A stretch of DNA of 64,000 nucleotides from Rhodospirillaceae bacterium. Lineage in GTDB: Bacteria > Pseudomonadota > Alphaproteobacteria > SHVP01. Below are positions 43,338 through 52,290 of this stretch, piece after piece (within the stretch, counting starts at the first letter, position 1; each line of letters begins with the position of its first letter). The stretch covers positions 483,230 through 547,229 of the forward strand of contig PBKD01000014.1 in the NCBI GenBank assembly GCA_002722055.1. Direction: 5' to 3'. The notes beneath the pieces are model-generated. The model ran no database searches. It was not told the origin of the DNA and saw nothing but the letters and a program-made list of their open reading frames with translations. The position numbers and the translations under genes were made by a program.

Positions 43338-45987
43338 TATTTATCAGCGATTTAAGTAAGTAAATTTTTTCTAGAGCTTCCTTTGGTGAACAATTATCTG
43401 GTTCTATTTTTTGTAGCAATTCAAGAATTTCGGAAACTTCGTTTTCTAAACTATTTTGTTCAGATACTTTAAACAATGGTAGTTCTAATGAATTTTCAGA
43501 GTTCTTTTCTTTTACCTCTCTTTTTTCAAATAACGAAAGTACCTCTTTTGCTCTTAATACAGCAATTTTTGGAAGTCCTGCGAGTTTTGCTACTAAAATA
43601 CCATATGATTTATCTGCTGAACCAGGCTGTACTGAGTGTAAAAAAATAATTTCGCCATCCCATTCTTTAACTTTTAAATGATATAATTTTAAATTATCTA
43701 AACTAGTTTTTAAAGACGTAAGCTCATGATAATGTGTTGCAAACAATGTTCTAGATTTGTTTAAATCATGTAAATGTTCAATCGATGCCCACGCTATAGA
43801 TAAACCATCATAAGTAGCAGTACCTCTTCCTATTTCATCTAAGATAACTAACGAATTTGAAGTAGCTTGATTTAAAATGCCAGCGGTTTCTGTCATCTCA
43901 ACCATAAATGTAGATCTACCTCTGGCTAAATCATCACCTGCACCAACCCTACTAAATAATTTATCCACAATACCTATATGAGCAAAATCTGCAGGAACAT
44001 AAGAACCAATTTGAGCAAGCAAAGCGATAATTGCATTTTGTCTTAAAAATGTTGATTTTCCTGCCATATTTGGTCCGGTTATGAGCCATAAACAATTGTC
44101 ATCAGATAAATCACAATCATTAGAAATAAACAAATCTCCGTTTAAACGAATTATTTGCTCAACAACAGGATGCCTTCCTCCTAAGATTTTAAAAGATTTA
44201 GAATTGTCAATTATTGGTCTTGTATATTTATTTTCTATAGCACTCATTGATAAAGCTAAAAATAAATCTATTTCTGCTATTGCTTTAGCATTACTATATA
44301 AAATTTTACTAGAATCTAGAACTAGAGAAGAAATTTTATTAAAAATTTCAGTTTCTAATTTTACTACTCGTTCAGCCGCGCTTGCAATTTTACCCTCGAG
44401 TTCACCAAGTTCCACGGTTGTAAATCTTTTGGTATTTGCCATTGACTGTCTATGTATAAAAAAATTTTCAAACCCTTCAATTTTTCTTTCATAAATTTTA
44501 TCAGCAAATTTATTTGTAACTTCAATAAAATAACCTAATATATTATTATTTCTTATTTTTAATGAACTAATACCTGTGATTGAAATATATTTTTTTTTTA
44601 ATTCTTCTATATACTTTTTACTGCTATCTCGTAAATTTTTAACTTTATCTAATTCAATACTATAAGCAGTTTTAACAAAGCCATCTCGTAAATTTATAGG
44701 TAGAACCTCAATAAGAGATTTTTTTAACTCCTGTATCAAATTTGGATTGATCACTAGATCTTCAATTTGAGTCGATAGTTCTTCAGGTAGTTCGCTACCT
44801 GAAAGTATACTTTTAATATTTGTAATACAAATTAAAGCATCTCTTATCGAGCCAAGATCTCTTGGGGTATTCCTTCCTAGAGATATTCTAGATAGAATTC
44901 TTTCTATGTCAGGTATAGAAATCATGTTTGTTTTAATATTTTCACTTAATGAATTATTATTATTAAAAAATTCAACAACATCCAAACGTTTTTTTATTTT
45001 TTCTACATCATAAAGTGGAGCACTAAGATATTTTTTTAATAGCCTTCCTCCTGAGCTTGTTGATGTTTTATCAATAACTGAGATCAAGCTGCCTCCCTTA
45101 AACCCAGAATTACTTGATAAAATTTCTAAATTTTTAAATGTAGAATGATCAATTAACATTTCTTTTATTTTATTTTTCGATATAAGGCCTCTTATATTTG
45201 GCAATTTACCTTTTTGGGTTCTAAAAATATAATCTAATAAATATCCAGCTGATAAAATCTCTTCTTTATTAAACTTCTGAAGCTCACTATTTTCATTTAA
45301 ATTATGAGCATTTTTTATTTTTTTATAGCAGTCGATTTCAGATATTTCTTTCGTAATCTCAGAATAACTATAATTACTAATAGCTGAAATCAGTACTTCT
45401 TCTTCTTCTTTAGAGTTGCATTTGAAAATAACCTCATTTGGCTCGATTTTTTGCAGTTCAGAAATAAGTTGATTTTTTTTAATTTTTTTTGAAAAAAAAT
45501 CACCTGTTGAAATATCAATCCAAGATAAACTTACGTAGTTTGAATTATATAAAATAGATAAGAGAAAATTAAAGTTTTTTGGTTCTAGTATGTTATCTTC
45601 TGTTATTGTTCCAGGTGTTATTATTCTGACAACTTCACGACTCATAAGGTTTTGCTTACCTAAAGATTCCTTTTCGTTTATAGTTTTCCTCTGCTCACAA
45701 ATTGCAACTTTTGAACCGTGTTTAATTAATTTTGATAAGTAAATATCAGAAGAGTGTGCTGGCACGCCGCACATAGGTATATCCTGACCATTATATGAAC
45801 CTCTTTTGGTTAATGTGATTTCTAGAATTTTAGCTGCCTCAATAGCATCCTCAAAAAATAGCTCATAAAAATCACCCATTCTAAAAAATAATAAACAATC
45901 TAAATGATTCTTTTTTATGGATAAATATTGAGCTACCATAGGAGTAGCTTTACTGCTTTCTATATCACTTATATTTATACTTTTCAT
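43327..45987 (-). CDS. mutS: DNA mismatch repair protein MutS
   Basis: Mismatch-recognition ATPase. The 886-residue protein has the N-terminal mismatch motif GDFYELF (Phe-x-Glu), connector, lever and clamp domains, and the ATPase with GPNMAGKST (about residue 635), STFMVEMTETA and LVILDEIGRGTATYDG. The C terminus holds the usual helix-turn-helix dimerisation region and an acidic tail. It stands alone with its promoter side facing the OlsB-like gene. mutL is not in the window. Confidence 0.97.
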   Translation of the reverse strand: MKSINISDIESSKATPMVAQYLSIKKNHLDCLLFFRMGDFYELFFEDAIEAAKILEITLTKRGSYNGQDIPMCGVPAHSSDIYLSKLIKHGSKVAICEQRKTINEKESLGKQNLMSREVVRIITPGTITEDNILEPKNFNFLLSILYNSNYVSLSWIDISTGDFFSKKIKKNQLISELQKIEPNEVIFKCNSKEEEEVLISAISNYSYSEITKEISEIDCYKKIKNAHNLNENSELQKFNKEEILSAGYLLDYIFRTQKGKLPNIRGLISKNKIKEMLIDHSTFKNLEILSSNSGFKGGSLISVIDKTSTSSGGRLLKKYLSAPLYDVEKIKKRLDVVEFFNNNNSLSENIKTNMISIPDIERILSRISLGRNTPRDLGSIRDALICITNIKSILSGSELPEELSTQIEDLVINPNLIQELKKSLIEVLPINLRDGFVKTAYSIELDKVKNLRDSSKKYIEELKKKYISITGISSLKIRNNNILGYFIEVTNKFADKIYERKIEGFENFFIHRQSMANTKRFTTVELGELEGKIASAAERVVKLETEIFNKISSLVLDSSKILYSNAKAIAEIDLFLALSMSAIENKYTRPIIDNSKSFKILGGRHPVVEQIIRLNGDLFISNDCDLSDDNCLWLITGPNMAGKSTFLRQNAIIALLAQIGSYVPADFAHIGIVDKLFSRVGAGDDLARGRSTFMVEMTETAGILNQATSNSLVILDEIGRGTATYDGLSIAWASIEHLHDLNKSRTLFATHYHELTSLKTSLDNLKLYHLKVKEWDGEIIFLHSVQPGSADKSYGILVAKLAGLPKIAVLRAKEVLSLFEKREVKEKNSENSLELPLFKVSEQNSLENEVSEILELLQKIEPDNCSPKEALEKIYLLKSLINTKN

Positions 45988-46019
45988 AACTCGAAATATT
46001 TTTAAAGATAAATCTAAAA

Positions 46020-46793
46020 TTACCTGACAAAGTACTCTCTATATTTTTCTGGCACATCCTCCATAGCCAAAATCATAAATACATCAGTCGTTTTAAATTG
46101 ATAATCAATAACTGCTCCATCACCACACACTCCACCTAACCTTAAATAAGCTCTAATTAACGGAGGAATAGATTTTATTGCTTTTCTTACATCAATATCT
46201 TCTTTTTTCATCAAGTTCATATCAATATATCTTTCCTCTACAGCATTTACCATTAAACTATCTGGAGCTAAATGATAATGATAAAGATAAGACAATGGTA
46301 ATTTTATATTTTTAATATCACTACCAGGAAAACTTGCACACCCAAATATTCTTGTTAAATCATTATCGGCATAATAATGGGCTAAACCTTTCCAAAGCAG
46401 TTGTATAGTTTGATTGTTCCTATAATTAATATGGACACAAGACCTCCCAATTTCACATGCTTTATGATCTTTAATACTATCAACTAAGTTTTTAAGATTA
46501 TATTCAGATGATGAGTAAAATCCGTCATTTTCCCTGGCTATTTTATCAAGTAACATTCTATAAGCACCTACAACCGGGTTTTCGGTTTCTTTTTTATGAT
46601 CGATTACAAGCATATGGTCACAATACTCATCAAATTTATCAAAATCTTTTCTGTATTTAATCATATCTTCATTCGGCTTTGCTCCCATCTCTTCATAAAA
46701 AACTGAGAAACGCAGCTTTTGAGCTAACAGAATCTCTTCCTTCGAATTAGCAAGCCTTACTTCAAATCTTTTATCTGGAGATAATACCTTCAT
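46020..46793 (-). CDS. olsB: OlsB-like GNAT acyltransferase (ornithine N-acyltransferase)
   Basis: 257-residue acyl-ACP-dependent N-acyltransferase-like protein. The pattern KLRFSVFYEEMGAKP (about 26-40), YCDHMLVID, VVGAYRMLL and CEIGRSCVH is that of the hemolysin-like/OlsB family, which adds a 3-hydroxy-fatty acid to ornithine in ornithine-lipid synthesis. An AGGAG ribosome-binding site precedes the ATG. It lies 32 bp upstream of mutS on the same strand. An OlsA partner is not adjacent; plsC elsewhere in the window could serve. In known marine bacteria these lipids replace phospholipids under phosphate stress. Confidence 0.78.
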   Translation of the reverse strand: MKVLSPDKRFEVRLANSKEEILLAQKLRFSVFYEEMGAKPNEDMIKYRKDFDKFDEYCDHMLVIDHKKETENPVVGAYRMLLDKIARENDGFYSSSEYNLKNLVDSIKDHKACEIGRSCVHINYRNNQTIQLLWKGLAHYYADNDLTRIFGCASFPGSDIKNIKLPLSYLYHYHLAPDSLMVNAVEERYIDMNLMKKEDIDVRKAIKSIPPLIRAYLRLGGVCGDGAVIDYQFKTTDVFMILAMEDVPEKYREYFVR

Positions 46794-46922
46794 GCTGCTC
46801 CTCTGGGTTTTTTCTAGACCCTTATACTAGAAATAACTTATTTTGCTATAATATATTTTATTTTAAAATATATACCCGTATGTTTTAATGAAAAAGATTT
46901 TAATTATAGAAATCTCTAAAAT

Positions 46923-47672
46923 ATGGATTTAGATATGGAAAAATGCCAGGTATGTGATTGTAAAAACTATACAAACTATGATGAAAATAATGGAACCATA
47001 TTAGTAGAATGTTCAGAATGTGGGTTTATTTGGTTGAATCCTTTACCCATACAAGAGGACATCGAAAAATTATATAATAATGCCTACCAGAATGTTTCAA
47101 GTAGTTATTTTTCTAAAGTGCGAAAAAAAATGAATAGATCAAAAAGAAGATCAAAATTTTTAGAAAAATTTATACTAAAAAAGAATAATATAAAATTTCT
47201 TGATATTGGCTCTAATGGTGGTTTTATGGTAGAGGCTGCAAGGTTACGTGGGCATGAAGCAACCGGCATAGAAATTGATCCGTACTCAATTAAATACGCA
47301 AGACAACATTACACAAAAAATGTTTTTTTTGAAGGGAATCTTGAGGCATATTATGATAAAAATTCTGAAAAAAAATTTGATATTATCTATTGCTCCGAAG
47401 TTATCGAACACCTAGTAGATATTAATAAATTTATAATGTTAATAAAAAAATTACTTGATACTAATGGAATTGTTTTTTTAACGACACCAGATATTAAGCA
47501 CTGGAGAAGACCAAAGGATTTAAGGAAATGGGATGCTTACTGTCCACCTGACCATTGTTTATATTTCAATAATAAATCATTATCAAAATTATTAACAAAA
47601 TTTGAATTAAAAATAATTAAAAAAATGATTGCATTTAAACCAGGAATAAAAATTATAGCTAAACATATCTAA
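46923..47672 (+). CDS. zinc-ribbon class I SAM-dependent methyltransferase
   Basis: 249-residue protein with an N-terminal zinc ribbon (CQVCDCKNYT ... VECSECGFIWLNPLP, about 7-43) followed by a Methyltransf_23-type domain. Motif I is FLDIGSNGGFMVEAA (about 91-105), and IYCSEVIEHLVDI (about 154-166) is the post-II acidic region. Such proteins usually methylate sugars or small molecules in polysaccharide or secondary-metabolite clusters, but here the gene stands alone. It is oriented against its neighbours and converges on the peptide-binding protein gene. Its substrate is unknown. Confidence 0.8.
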   Translation: MDLDMEKCQVCDCKNYTNYDENNGTILVECSECGFIWLNPLPIQEDIEKLYNNAYQNVSSSYFSKVRKKMNRSKRRSKFLEKFILKKNNIKFLDIGSNGGFMVEAARLRGHEATGIEIDPYSIKYARQHYTKNVFFEGNLEAYYDKNSEKKFDIIYCSEVIEHLVDINKFIMLIKKLLDTNGIVFLTTPDIKHWRRPKDLRKWDAYCPPDHCLYFNNKSLSKLLTKFELKIIKKMIAFKPGIKIIAKHI

Positions 47673-47687
47673 TTTTATTGAATTCAG

Positions 47688-49487
47688 TCATTTCTTCTCC
47701 CACCACGTTTCAAGAACATATCCATAAATAGGTGTTTTATTTGGTCTAACAATCTTATTCCAATACGCAACTCTATCAATTTCAATATGATACATAGGAA
47801 TTACAAAAAAATTGTGGAGCAATACCCTGTCAAGAGCTCTAATATAATTAACTAGATCTTTTCTATCGGTAGTCTTTGTTATTTTCTCTATTAATTTATC
47901 TACGCCTTTATTTTTAATTCCAATATAATTTCTTGTTCCATTTTCATTTGCTGCCTTAGAGCCCCAATAGTAGGCTTGCTCATTTCCAGGCGATAAAGTT
48001 ACTCTCCATTTGTTTATTATCATATCAAAATCGTAAGTCTGCCTTCTTTTTTGATATTGAGCAGAATCAACAGTTCTAATACGTGCATCTATTCCTAATT
48101 TTTTTAAATTTTTAGTAAAAATAATTGCTATTCTCTCATTATCTGGGTTAACTAAGAGTATTTCAAATTTTAGAAATATTTTTTTCCCGTTTTTTAATTT
48201 CTTTATTCTTTTACTATTTTCGATGATCCAGCCAGATTTTTCTAAAAGAGCGTTAGCTTTTTTTAATCCAACACGGATTTCATTATTTGTTTCTGAAGAC
48301 TGAGGTCTATATTTTTGTATGAAGACACTTTCAGGAATATAATCTTTTATTGTGTTTAAATATTTTTTTTCTTCAATAGATGGCAATCCAGATGATGCTA
48401 GATCAGAGTTCGCAAAAAAACTATCTGTCCTTTTGTATACATTATTAAATAAATTTTTGTTTATCCACTCAAAATCAAATGCGTAACCTATTGCCTTTCT
48501 TACATTTAAATCTTTAAATATCTCTTTTCTTGTATTAAACACAAAAGCCTTCATTCCTGACGGTCTACTATTTGGAATTTCCTCTAATTTTACCATACCA
48601 TTTTTAGTAGATGAAAAATTATATGCAGATCTCCATCGAGTGGCAGAATATTCCGACCTAAGATCAAATTCACCTGATTTAAATGCCTCCATCAGAACAT
48701 TTGAATCTCTGAAATATTCGTAACTTATATAATCAAAATTGTTATGACCTACTCTTATAGGTAATTCGTTACCCCAATAGTTTTTAATTCTTTGGTAAAC
48801 AATTTTTCTTCCTGGAATTATTTCCTTAATTTTGTAGGGCCCACTTCCAATTATTGGATTAAGAGTAGTTTTATTGAATTCTTCTTTACTAAAAAAATTT
48901 TTTGATAATATAGGCATAAGTCCCATTAACAGAGGTAACTCTCTATCTAATGCTTCTTCTTTGAACGAAAACTTTACAATATTAGTACTAATCTTTTCAG
49001 CTTTAGAAACTTTATTGTAGAACAAACGCATATTTGCTCTACCTTCCTTGCGTAATAAATTCCATGAAAAAATTACATCGTCAGCAGAAACTTTAGTGCC
49101 ATCGTGAAACTTTGCTTCTGGTCTTATAAAAAACTTTACCCAAGATCTATCATCTGGGACATCTACTGACTCTGCTATCAAACCATATAATGAAAAGGGT
49201 TCATCCCAAACTCTGCCCAACAAACTTTCAAAAACATACTGCCTACCTGCAGCAGGAGATCCTTTTATAATAAACGAATTTACAGAGTCAAAAGAACCTG
49301 TAACACCCAGTCTCAAATGTCCGCCCTTTGGTGCATTGGGATTAGCATAATCTAGATGCTTAAAATCTTTCAGATACTTAGTATTTCCATGCATAGCAAT
49401 TCCATGCATAGGTTCAGATTTAACTACAAAAGAAAAAGAAACAAACAAAATTAGAATAAAAATAATCAGATTAAATTTTTTTTTCAT
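47688..49487 (-). CDS. YejA-like extracellular solute-binding protein, family 5
   Basis: Periplasmic peptide/oligopeptide-binding protein. A signal peptide (about 1-24) is followed by the YejA-type start HGIAMHGNTKYLKDFKHL and the SBP_bac_5 core (YANPNAPKGGHLRLG; FHDGTKVSADDVIFSWN at about 105-125). The 599-residue length fits YejA. No permease or ATPase genes (yejB, E, F) are adjacent, so it either uses a transporter encoded elsewhere or is an orphan receptor. The next gene upstream starts only 2 bp away, placing it in an operon with three membrane proteins. Confidence 0.87.
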   Translation of the reverse strand: MKKKFNLIIFILILFVSFSFVVKSEPMHGIAMHGNTKYLKDFKHLDYANPNAPKGGHLRLGVTGSFDSVNSFIIKGSPAAGRQYVFESLLGRVWDEPFSLYGLIAESVDVPDDRSWVKFFIRPEAKFHDGTKVSADDVIFSWNLLRKEGRANMRLFYNKVSKAEKISTNIVKFSFKEEALDRELPLLMGLMPILSKNFFSKEEFNKTTLNPIIGSGPYKIKEIIPGRKIVYQRIKNYWGNELPIRVGHNNFDYISYEYFRDSNVLMEAFKSGEFDLRSEYSATRWRSAYNFSSTKNGMVKLEEIPNSRPSGMKAFVFNTRKEIFKDLNVRKAIGYAFDFEWINKNLFNNVYKRTDSFFANSDLASSGLPSIEEKKYLNTIKDYIPESVFIQKYRPQSSETNNEIRVGLKKANALLEKSGWIIENSKRIKKLKNGKKIFLKFEILLVNPDNERIAIIFTKNLKKLGIDARIRTVDSAQYQKRRQTYDFDMIINKWRVTLSPGNEQAYYWGSKAANENGTRNYIGIKNKGVDKLIEKITKTTDRKDLVNYIRALDRVLLHNFFVIPMYHIEIDRVAYWNKIVRPNKTPIYGYVLETWWEKK

Positions 49488-49489
49488 AA

Positions 49490-50161
49490 TTAAAATAACC
49501 TTTCATGAGATAAACCTATAAAGGCTGCTAGACCAGCAAAAACCCAAATACCAATAACAAAAGGAACTGCATGGTTAAGAGACCTCTTCATTTTATCTTC
49601 TACATTATTAGTAGAACCATTTTTACTCAACTCCATAAATGCTTCCATAAATGGTTTAAATGTAATCCTAATTCCTACCCCACATATAATTGTAAAAGAA
49701 AAGAAAACAATTTTTAACACAAGCCAGTCGGACTTAAACGGGTATTTCATAATAAAAGAGCACATGCATGATAAAAGTAGCAAAATTATAAATATAAATC
49801 TAAGATAAAGATCAATTTTTGCTAACTTTGTTCCTAATAAGCTTCCCTCTTCTTTATGAATTTTAAGTACCAAAAGAATCCACAAAATAAAAATTATAAA
49901 AATAATTAAAAGCAGCTCAATACTTTGGGGGCCAAGATTTGTCAGATATGATAATGTTAAGCCAACAGGAAAAGTTAGCAATAGCATATATCTTGGTATC
50001 ATATCCACCCAACCAAGCATTTTCAAAATCTGAAGTCTAGTCTCAAAAGAGTAATTCGGATTTACAATAAGTCTTGCAGAATAAAATACTCCAAGGTCTG
50101 CACCAACCCAATATACAAAAGTAAGTAAGTGAATTAAGAGCCAAAAACTATACCAATCCAT
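49490..50161 (-). CDS. integral membrane protein of unknown function, tandem paralogue 3
   Basis: 223 residues with about six hydrophobic helices. I do not recognise the family with certainty. The first helix carries the pattern shared by all three tandem copies: a histidine, then YW-x-G-[AG]-D-[LI]-x-V-F-Y (here HLLTFVYWVGADLGVFYSAR). A cytoplasmic MKRSLNHAVPFVIGIWVFAG-like segment precedes the last helix. The layout is reminiscent of CopD/DUF2269-type membrane proteins, in which a helix-1 histidine is conserved. It sits 2 bp before the YejA-like gene. Confidence 0.7.
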   Translation of the reverse strand: MDWYSFWLLIHLLTFVYWVGADLGVFYSARLIVNPNYSFETRLQILKMLGWVDMIPRYMLLLTFPVGLTLSYLTNLGPQSIELLLIIFIIFILWILLVLKIHKEEGSLLGTKLAKIDLYLRFIFIILLLLSCMCSFIMKYPFKSDWLVLKIVFFSFTIICGVGIRITFKPFMEAFMELSKNGSTNNVEDKMKRSLNHAVPFVIGIWVFAGLAAFIGLSHERLF

Positions 50162-50170
50162 TGATTACTC

Positions 50171-50842
50171 CTAAATACCTGGTTTCGATATTCCTATATA
50201 AGACAATAAAACTAAACCTATCCAAAGCGAAATAACCCAGGGTTTGACCTTATTTCTAGATAAATTTAGTTTTTTTTCAATTTCTGGTGTAGATCCATTT
50301 TCAATTAATTTTTTAAACGTGGGAGTGAAGTCTGAGTAAGAATATCTTATTCCAAAACTACAAATTAGAATAAAGCCATAAAGATAAAATTTTAATAAAA
50401 CCCACTCTTCAATTAATATTACATCTAGGAAATATAAGAATGAAACACCTAAATATACAAAGCATATTAATATTATACGCATAGAAGTATCAAGGTATGA
50501 ATATACTTTTCCTATATATGTTCCTCTTTGTGTTATAGAACCAGTAATAAAAAAAAACCAAAAAAAGAAAGGCACCCAAACTAAATAAATTAATTCACCA
50601 ACCTCAGAAAAGTAACCCAAACCAACAAGAAGCATAATACCAACAGGAAAAATTAAAATATTTGCTATATTTGGGAACCAATTAACGAAACTAATTATTT
50701 TAATTATAGCTAACCGAGTTTCTATACTATTTTTATTATTTGTTAATTGAGAAGATCCGTAAAATACAGATATGTCAGCTCCTAACCAGTATACTAAAAT
50801 TAATACATGAAAAATTAACCAAAAAATTTGAATATCTACCAA
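50171..50842 (-). CDS. integral membrane protein of unknown function, tandem paralogue 2
   Basis: 223 residues, again about six helices. The shared motif reads HVLILVYWLGADISVFYGSS (about 12-31). The copies also share a region reading ENGSTPEIEKKL followed by a terminal helix (KPWVISLWIGLVLLSYIGIS). It is the most divergent of the three copies. It lies 9 bp from copy 3 and 33 bp from copy 1 on the same strand. Function unknown; see copy 3. Confidence 0.7.
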   Translation of the reverse strand: MVDIQIFWLIFHVLILVYWLGADISVFYGSSQLTNNKNSIETRLAIIKIISFVNWFPNIANILIFPVGIMLLVGLGYFSEVGELIYLVWVPFFFWFFFITGSITQRGTYIGKVYSYLDTSMRIILICFVYLGVSFLYFLDVILIEEWVLLKFYLYGFILICSFGIRYSYSDFTPTFKKLIENGSTPEIEKKLNLSRNKVKPWVISLWIGLVLLSYIGISKPGI

Positions 50843-50875
50843 AATAAAATTTACCCTATTTAAAAAAATAAAAAA

Positions 50876-51559
50876 TCAAATTAAAGGTTTCCATATTCCA
50901 ATAAATGCTGCCAAGGAAATTAAAAGCCAAATAGCTTTTACCCATCTTCTAGCATTAGCTGCTGATTTAGTAATAACCTTTTCAATTTCTGGTGAAGAAC
51001 CTTCCTGAGTCATTTTCCCAAAAGCTAGTATATAAGGCTTTGCCGAAATTCTGATCATAATTCCACAAAATATTGTTAATGCAAATAATAGAACTTTTAG
51101 AGCTAACCAATTTTCCAATAATGGATAATTATTAAAAAAAGATGTGAATGATATAATTAATAATAAAATAAATAAAACATATCTAATAATTAAATCAAAC
51201 TTTGCCCAAGGAGCTTTTTTTTCTAGATCTTTTGTTAGATGCAACCACCACACTAAAATTAACCAAGCAAGACCAAAAATCCAAAAAAATATGATTATCC
51301 AATTTGGTATTACCCAAAGATTATTAATAGCCACAAGCGAAAAACCAATAGGAATCATTAAAACCATGGTTGTTTTTGGAGCCATATCAATATTTGAAGT
51401 GATTTTTGCTATAAGTTGTCTAGTCTTGATATCATAATTAGGAGAATTTCTAAATCTTGATGAATAAAATACCCCCAAATCACCACCTAACCAGTAAACA
51501 AACAATAAAATATGTAACCATAAAATTATCGACTCCAGAAACATAATAAAAACTCCCAA
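50876..51559 (-). CDS. integral membrane protein of unknown function, tandem paralogue 1
   Basis: 227 residues, first gene of the tandem triplet. The motif is HILLFVYWLGGDLGVFYSSR (about 16-35), and the C-terminal EGSSPEIEKVI plus terminal helix corresponds to copies 2 and 3. All three are co-directional with the YejA-like gene, forming a four-gene operon. The conserved His/Trp/Asp/Tyr set in helix 1 could bind a cofactor such as heme or a metal; this is inference only. Confidence 0.7.
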   Translation of the reverse strand: MGVFIMFLESIILWLHILLFVYWLGGDLGVFYSSRFRNSPNYDIKTRQLIAKITSNIDMAPKTTMVLMIPIGFSLVAINNLWVIPNWIIIFFWIFGLAWLILVWWLHLTKDLEKKAPWAKFDLIIRYVLFILLLIISFTSFFNNYPLLENWLALKVLLFALTIFCGIMIRISAKPYILAFGKMTQEGSSPEIEKVITKSAANARRWVKAIWLLISLAAFIGIWKPLI

Positions 51560-51607
51560 AAAACCTCTAGCTGCTATCAGGAATAATTATACAGCTAATT
51601 CAAAGTC

Positions 51608-51649
51608 AAATTAAAAAAAATTATTATATCTAGTAAGTTTTTTTAATTT
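51608..51649. terminator. candidate AT-only hairpin after grpE
   Basis: AAATTAAAAAAA (51608-51619) and TTTTTTTAATTT (51638-51649) are 12-bp complements separated by 18 nt and overlap the grpE stop. The stem has no G:C pair, so termination would be weak. It could act on either strand. Confidence 0.3.
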
Positions 51650-52290
51650 TCGCTCTTTGTATCATTATCTATAGGCTTTTTTGCAACACCAACCATAGCT
51701 GGCCTTAATAATCTATCCTGAATTACATAGCCCGATTGTAATACTTGAATAACTGTACCCGGATCATGATCACTTGTTTCTTCTTCAAACATGGCTTGAT
51801 GAAATTTTACATCAAACCGTTCTCCCATAGGTTTAACCTCATTTATCCCATATCTATTTAGAACTGAGATTAATTCTCTCTCTGTTAGCTCAACACCCTT
51901 AATTAAGTTCTTAAATGATTCAGATTTTTCTTCATCATCATCTTTACTTATACTTTCCAATGCCCTTCTTAAGTTATCAGAAATAGATAATATTTCTCTT
52001 GCAAATCCTGTAATTGCATATTTATTTGTGTCCTCTAATTCTTTTTTGCTTCTCTTTCTAATATTTTCAACTTCTGCCATTGACCTAAGTAATTGATCTT
52101 TAAGATCAGAAACCTCGTTTATTAAGTCACTATCTTTTTCATCATTTGAAGCTTGTTTTTCTTTGTCAATGTCTTCTAAATTTTTTTCAGTTAGTTCATC
52201 TTGTTGTAATTCATTATTGTTTGACTCTTCTTTTTGCAAGTCATCATTCGAATTACTTTTTTCAATTTTATTATCTTTATTTTTTACCAT
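51643..52290 (-). CDS. grpE: nucleotide exchange factor GrpE
   Basis: Co-chaperone that releases ADP from DnaK. The 215-residue protein has a long acidic/Gln-rich N-terminal tail (1-60), a coiled-coil helix (about 60-110, LLRSMAEVENIRKRSKKELE) and the C-terminal beta domain with GVELTERELISVLNRYGI and GTVIQVLQSGYVIQDRLLRP. It overlaps the hrcA stop by one base (TAATG), so the two are translationally coupled. dnaK and dnaJ are 8 kb away. Confidence 0.96.
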   Translation of the reverse strand: MVKNKDNKIEKSNSNDDLQKEESNNNELQQDELTEKNLEDIDKEKQASNDEKDSDLINEVSDLKDQLLRSMAEVENIRKRSKKELEDTNKYAITGFAREILSISDNLRRALESISKDDDEEKSESFKNLIKGVELTERELISVLNRYGINEVKPMGERFDVKFHQAMFEEETSDHDPGTVIQVLQSGYVIQDRLLRPAMVGVAKKPIDNDTKSEN

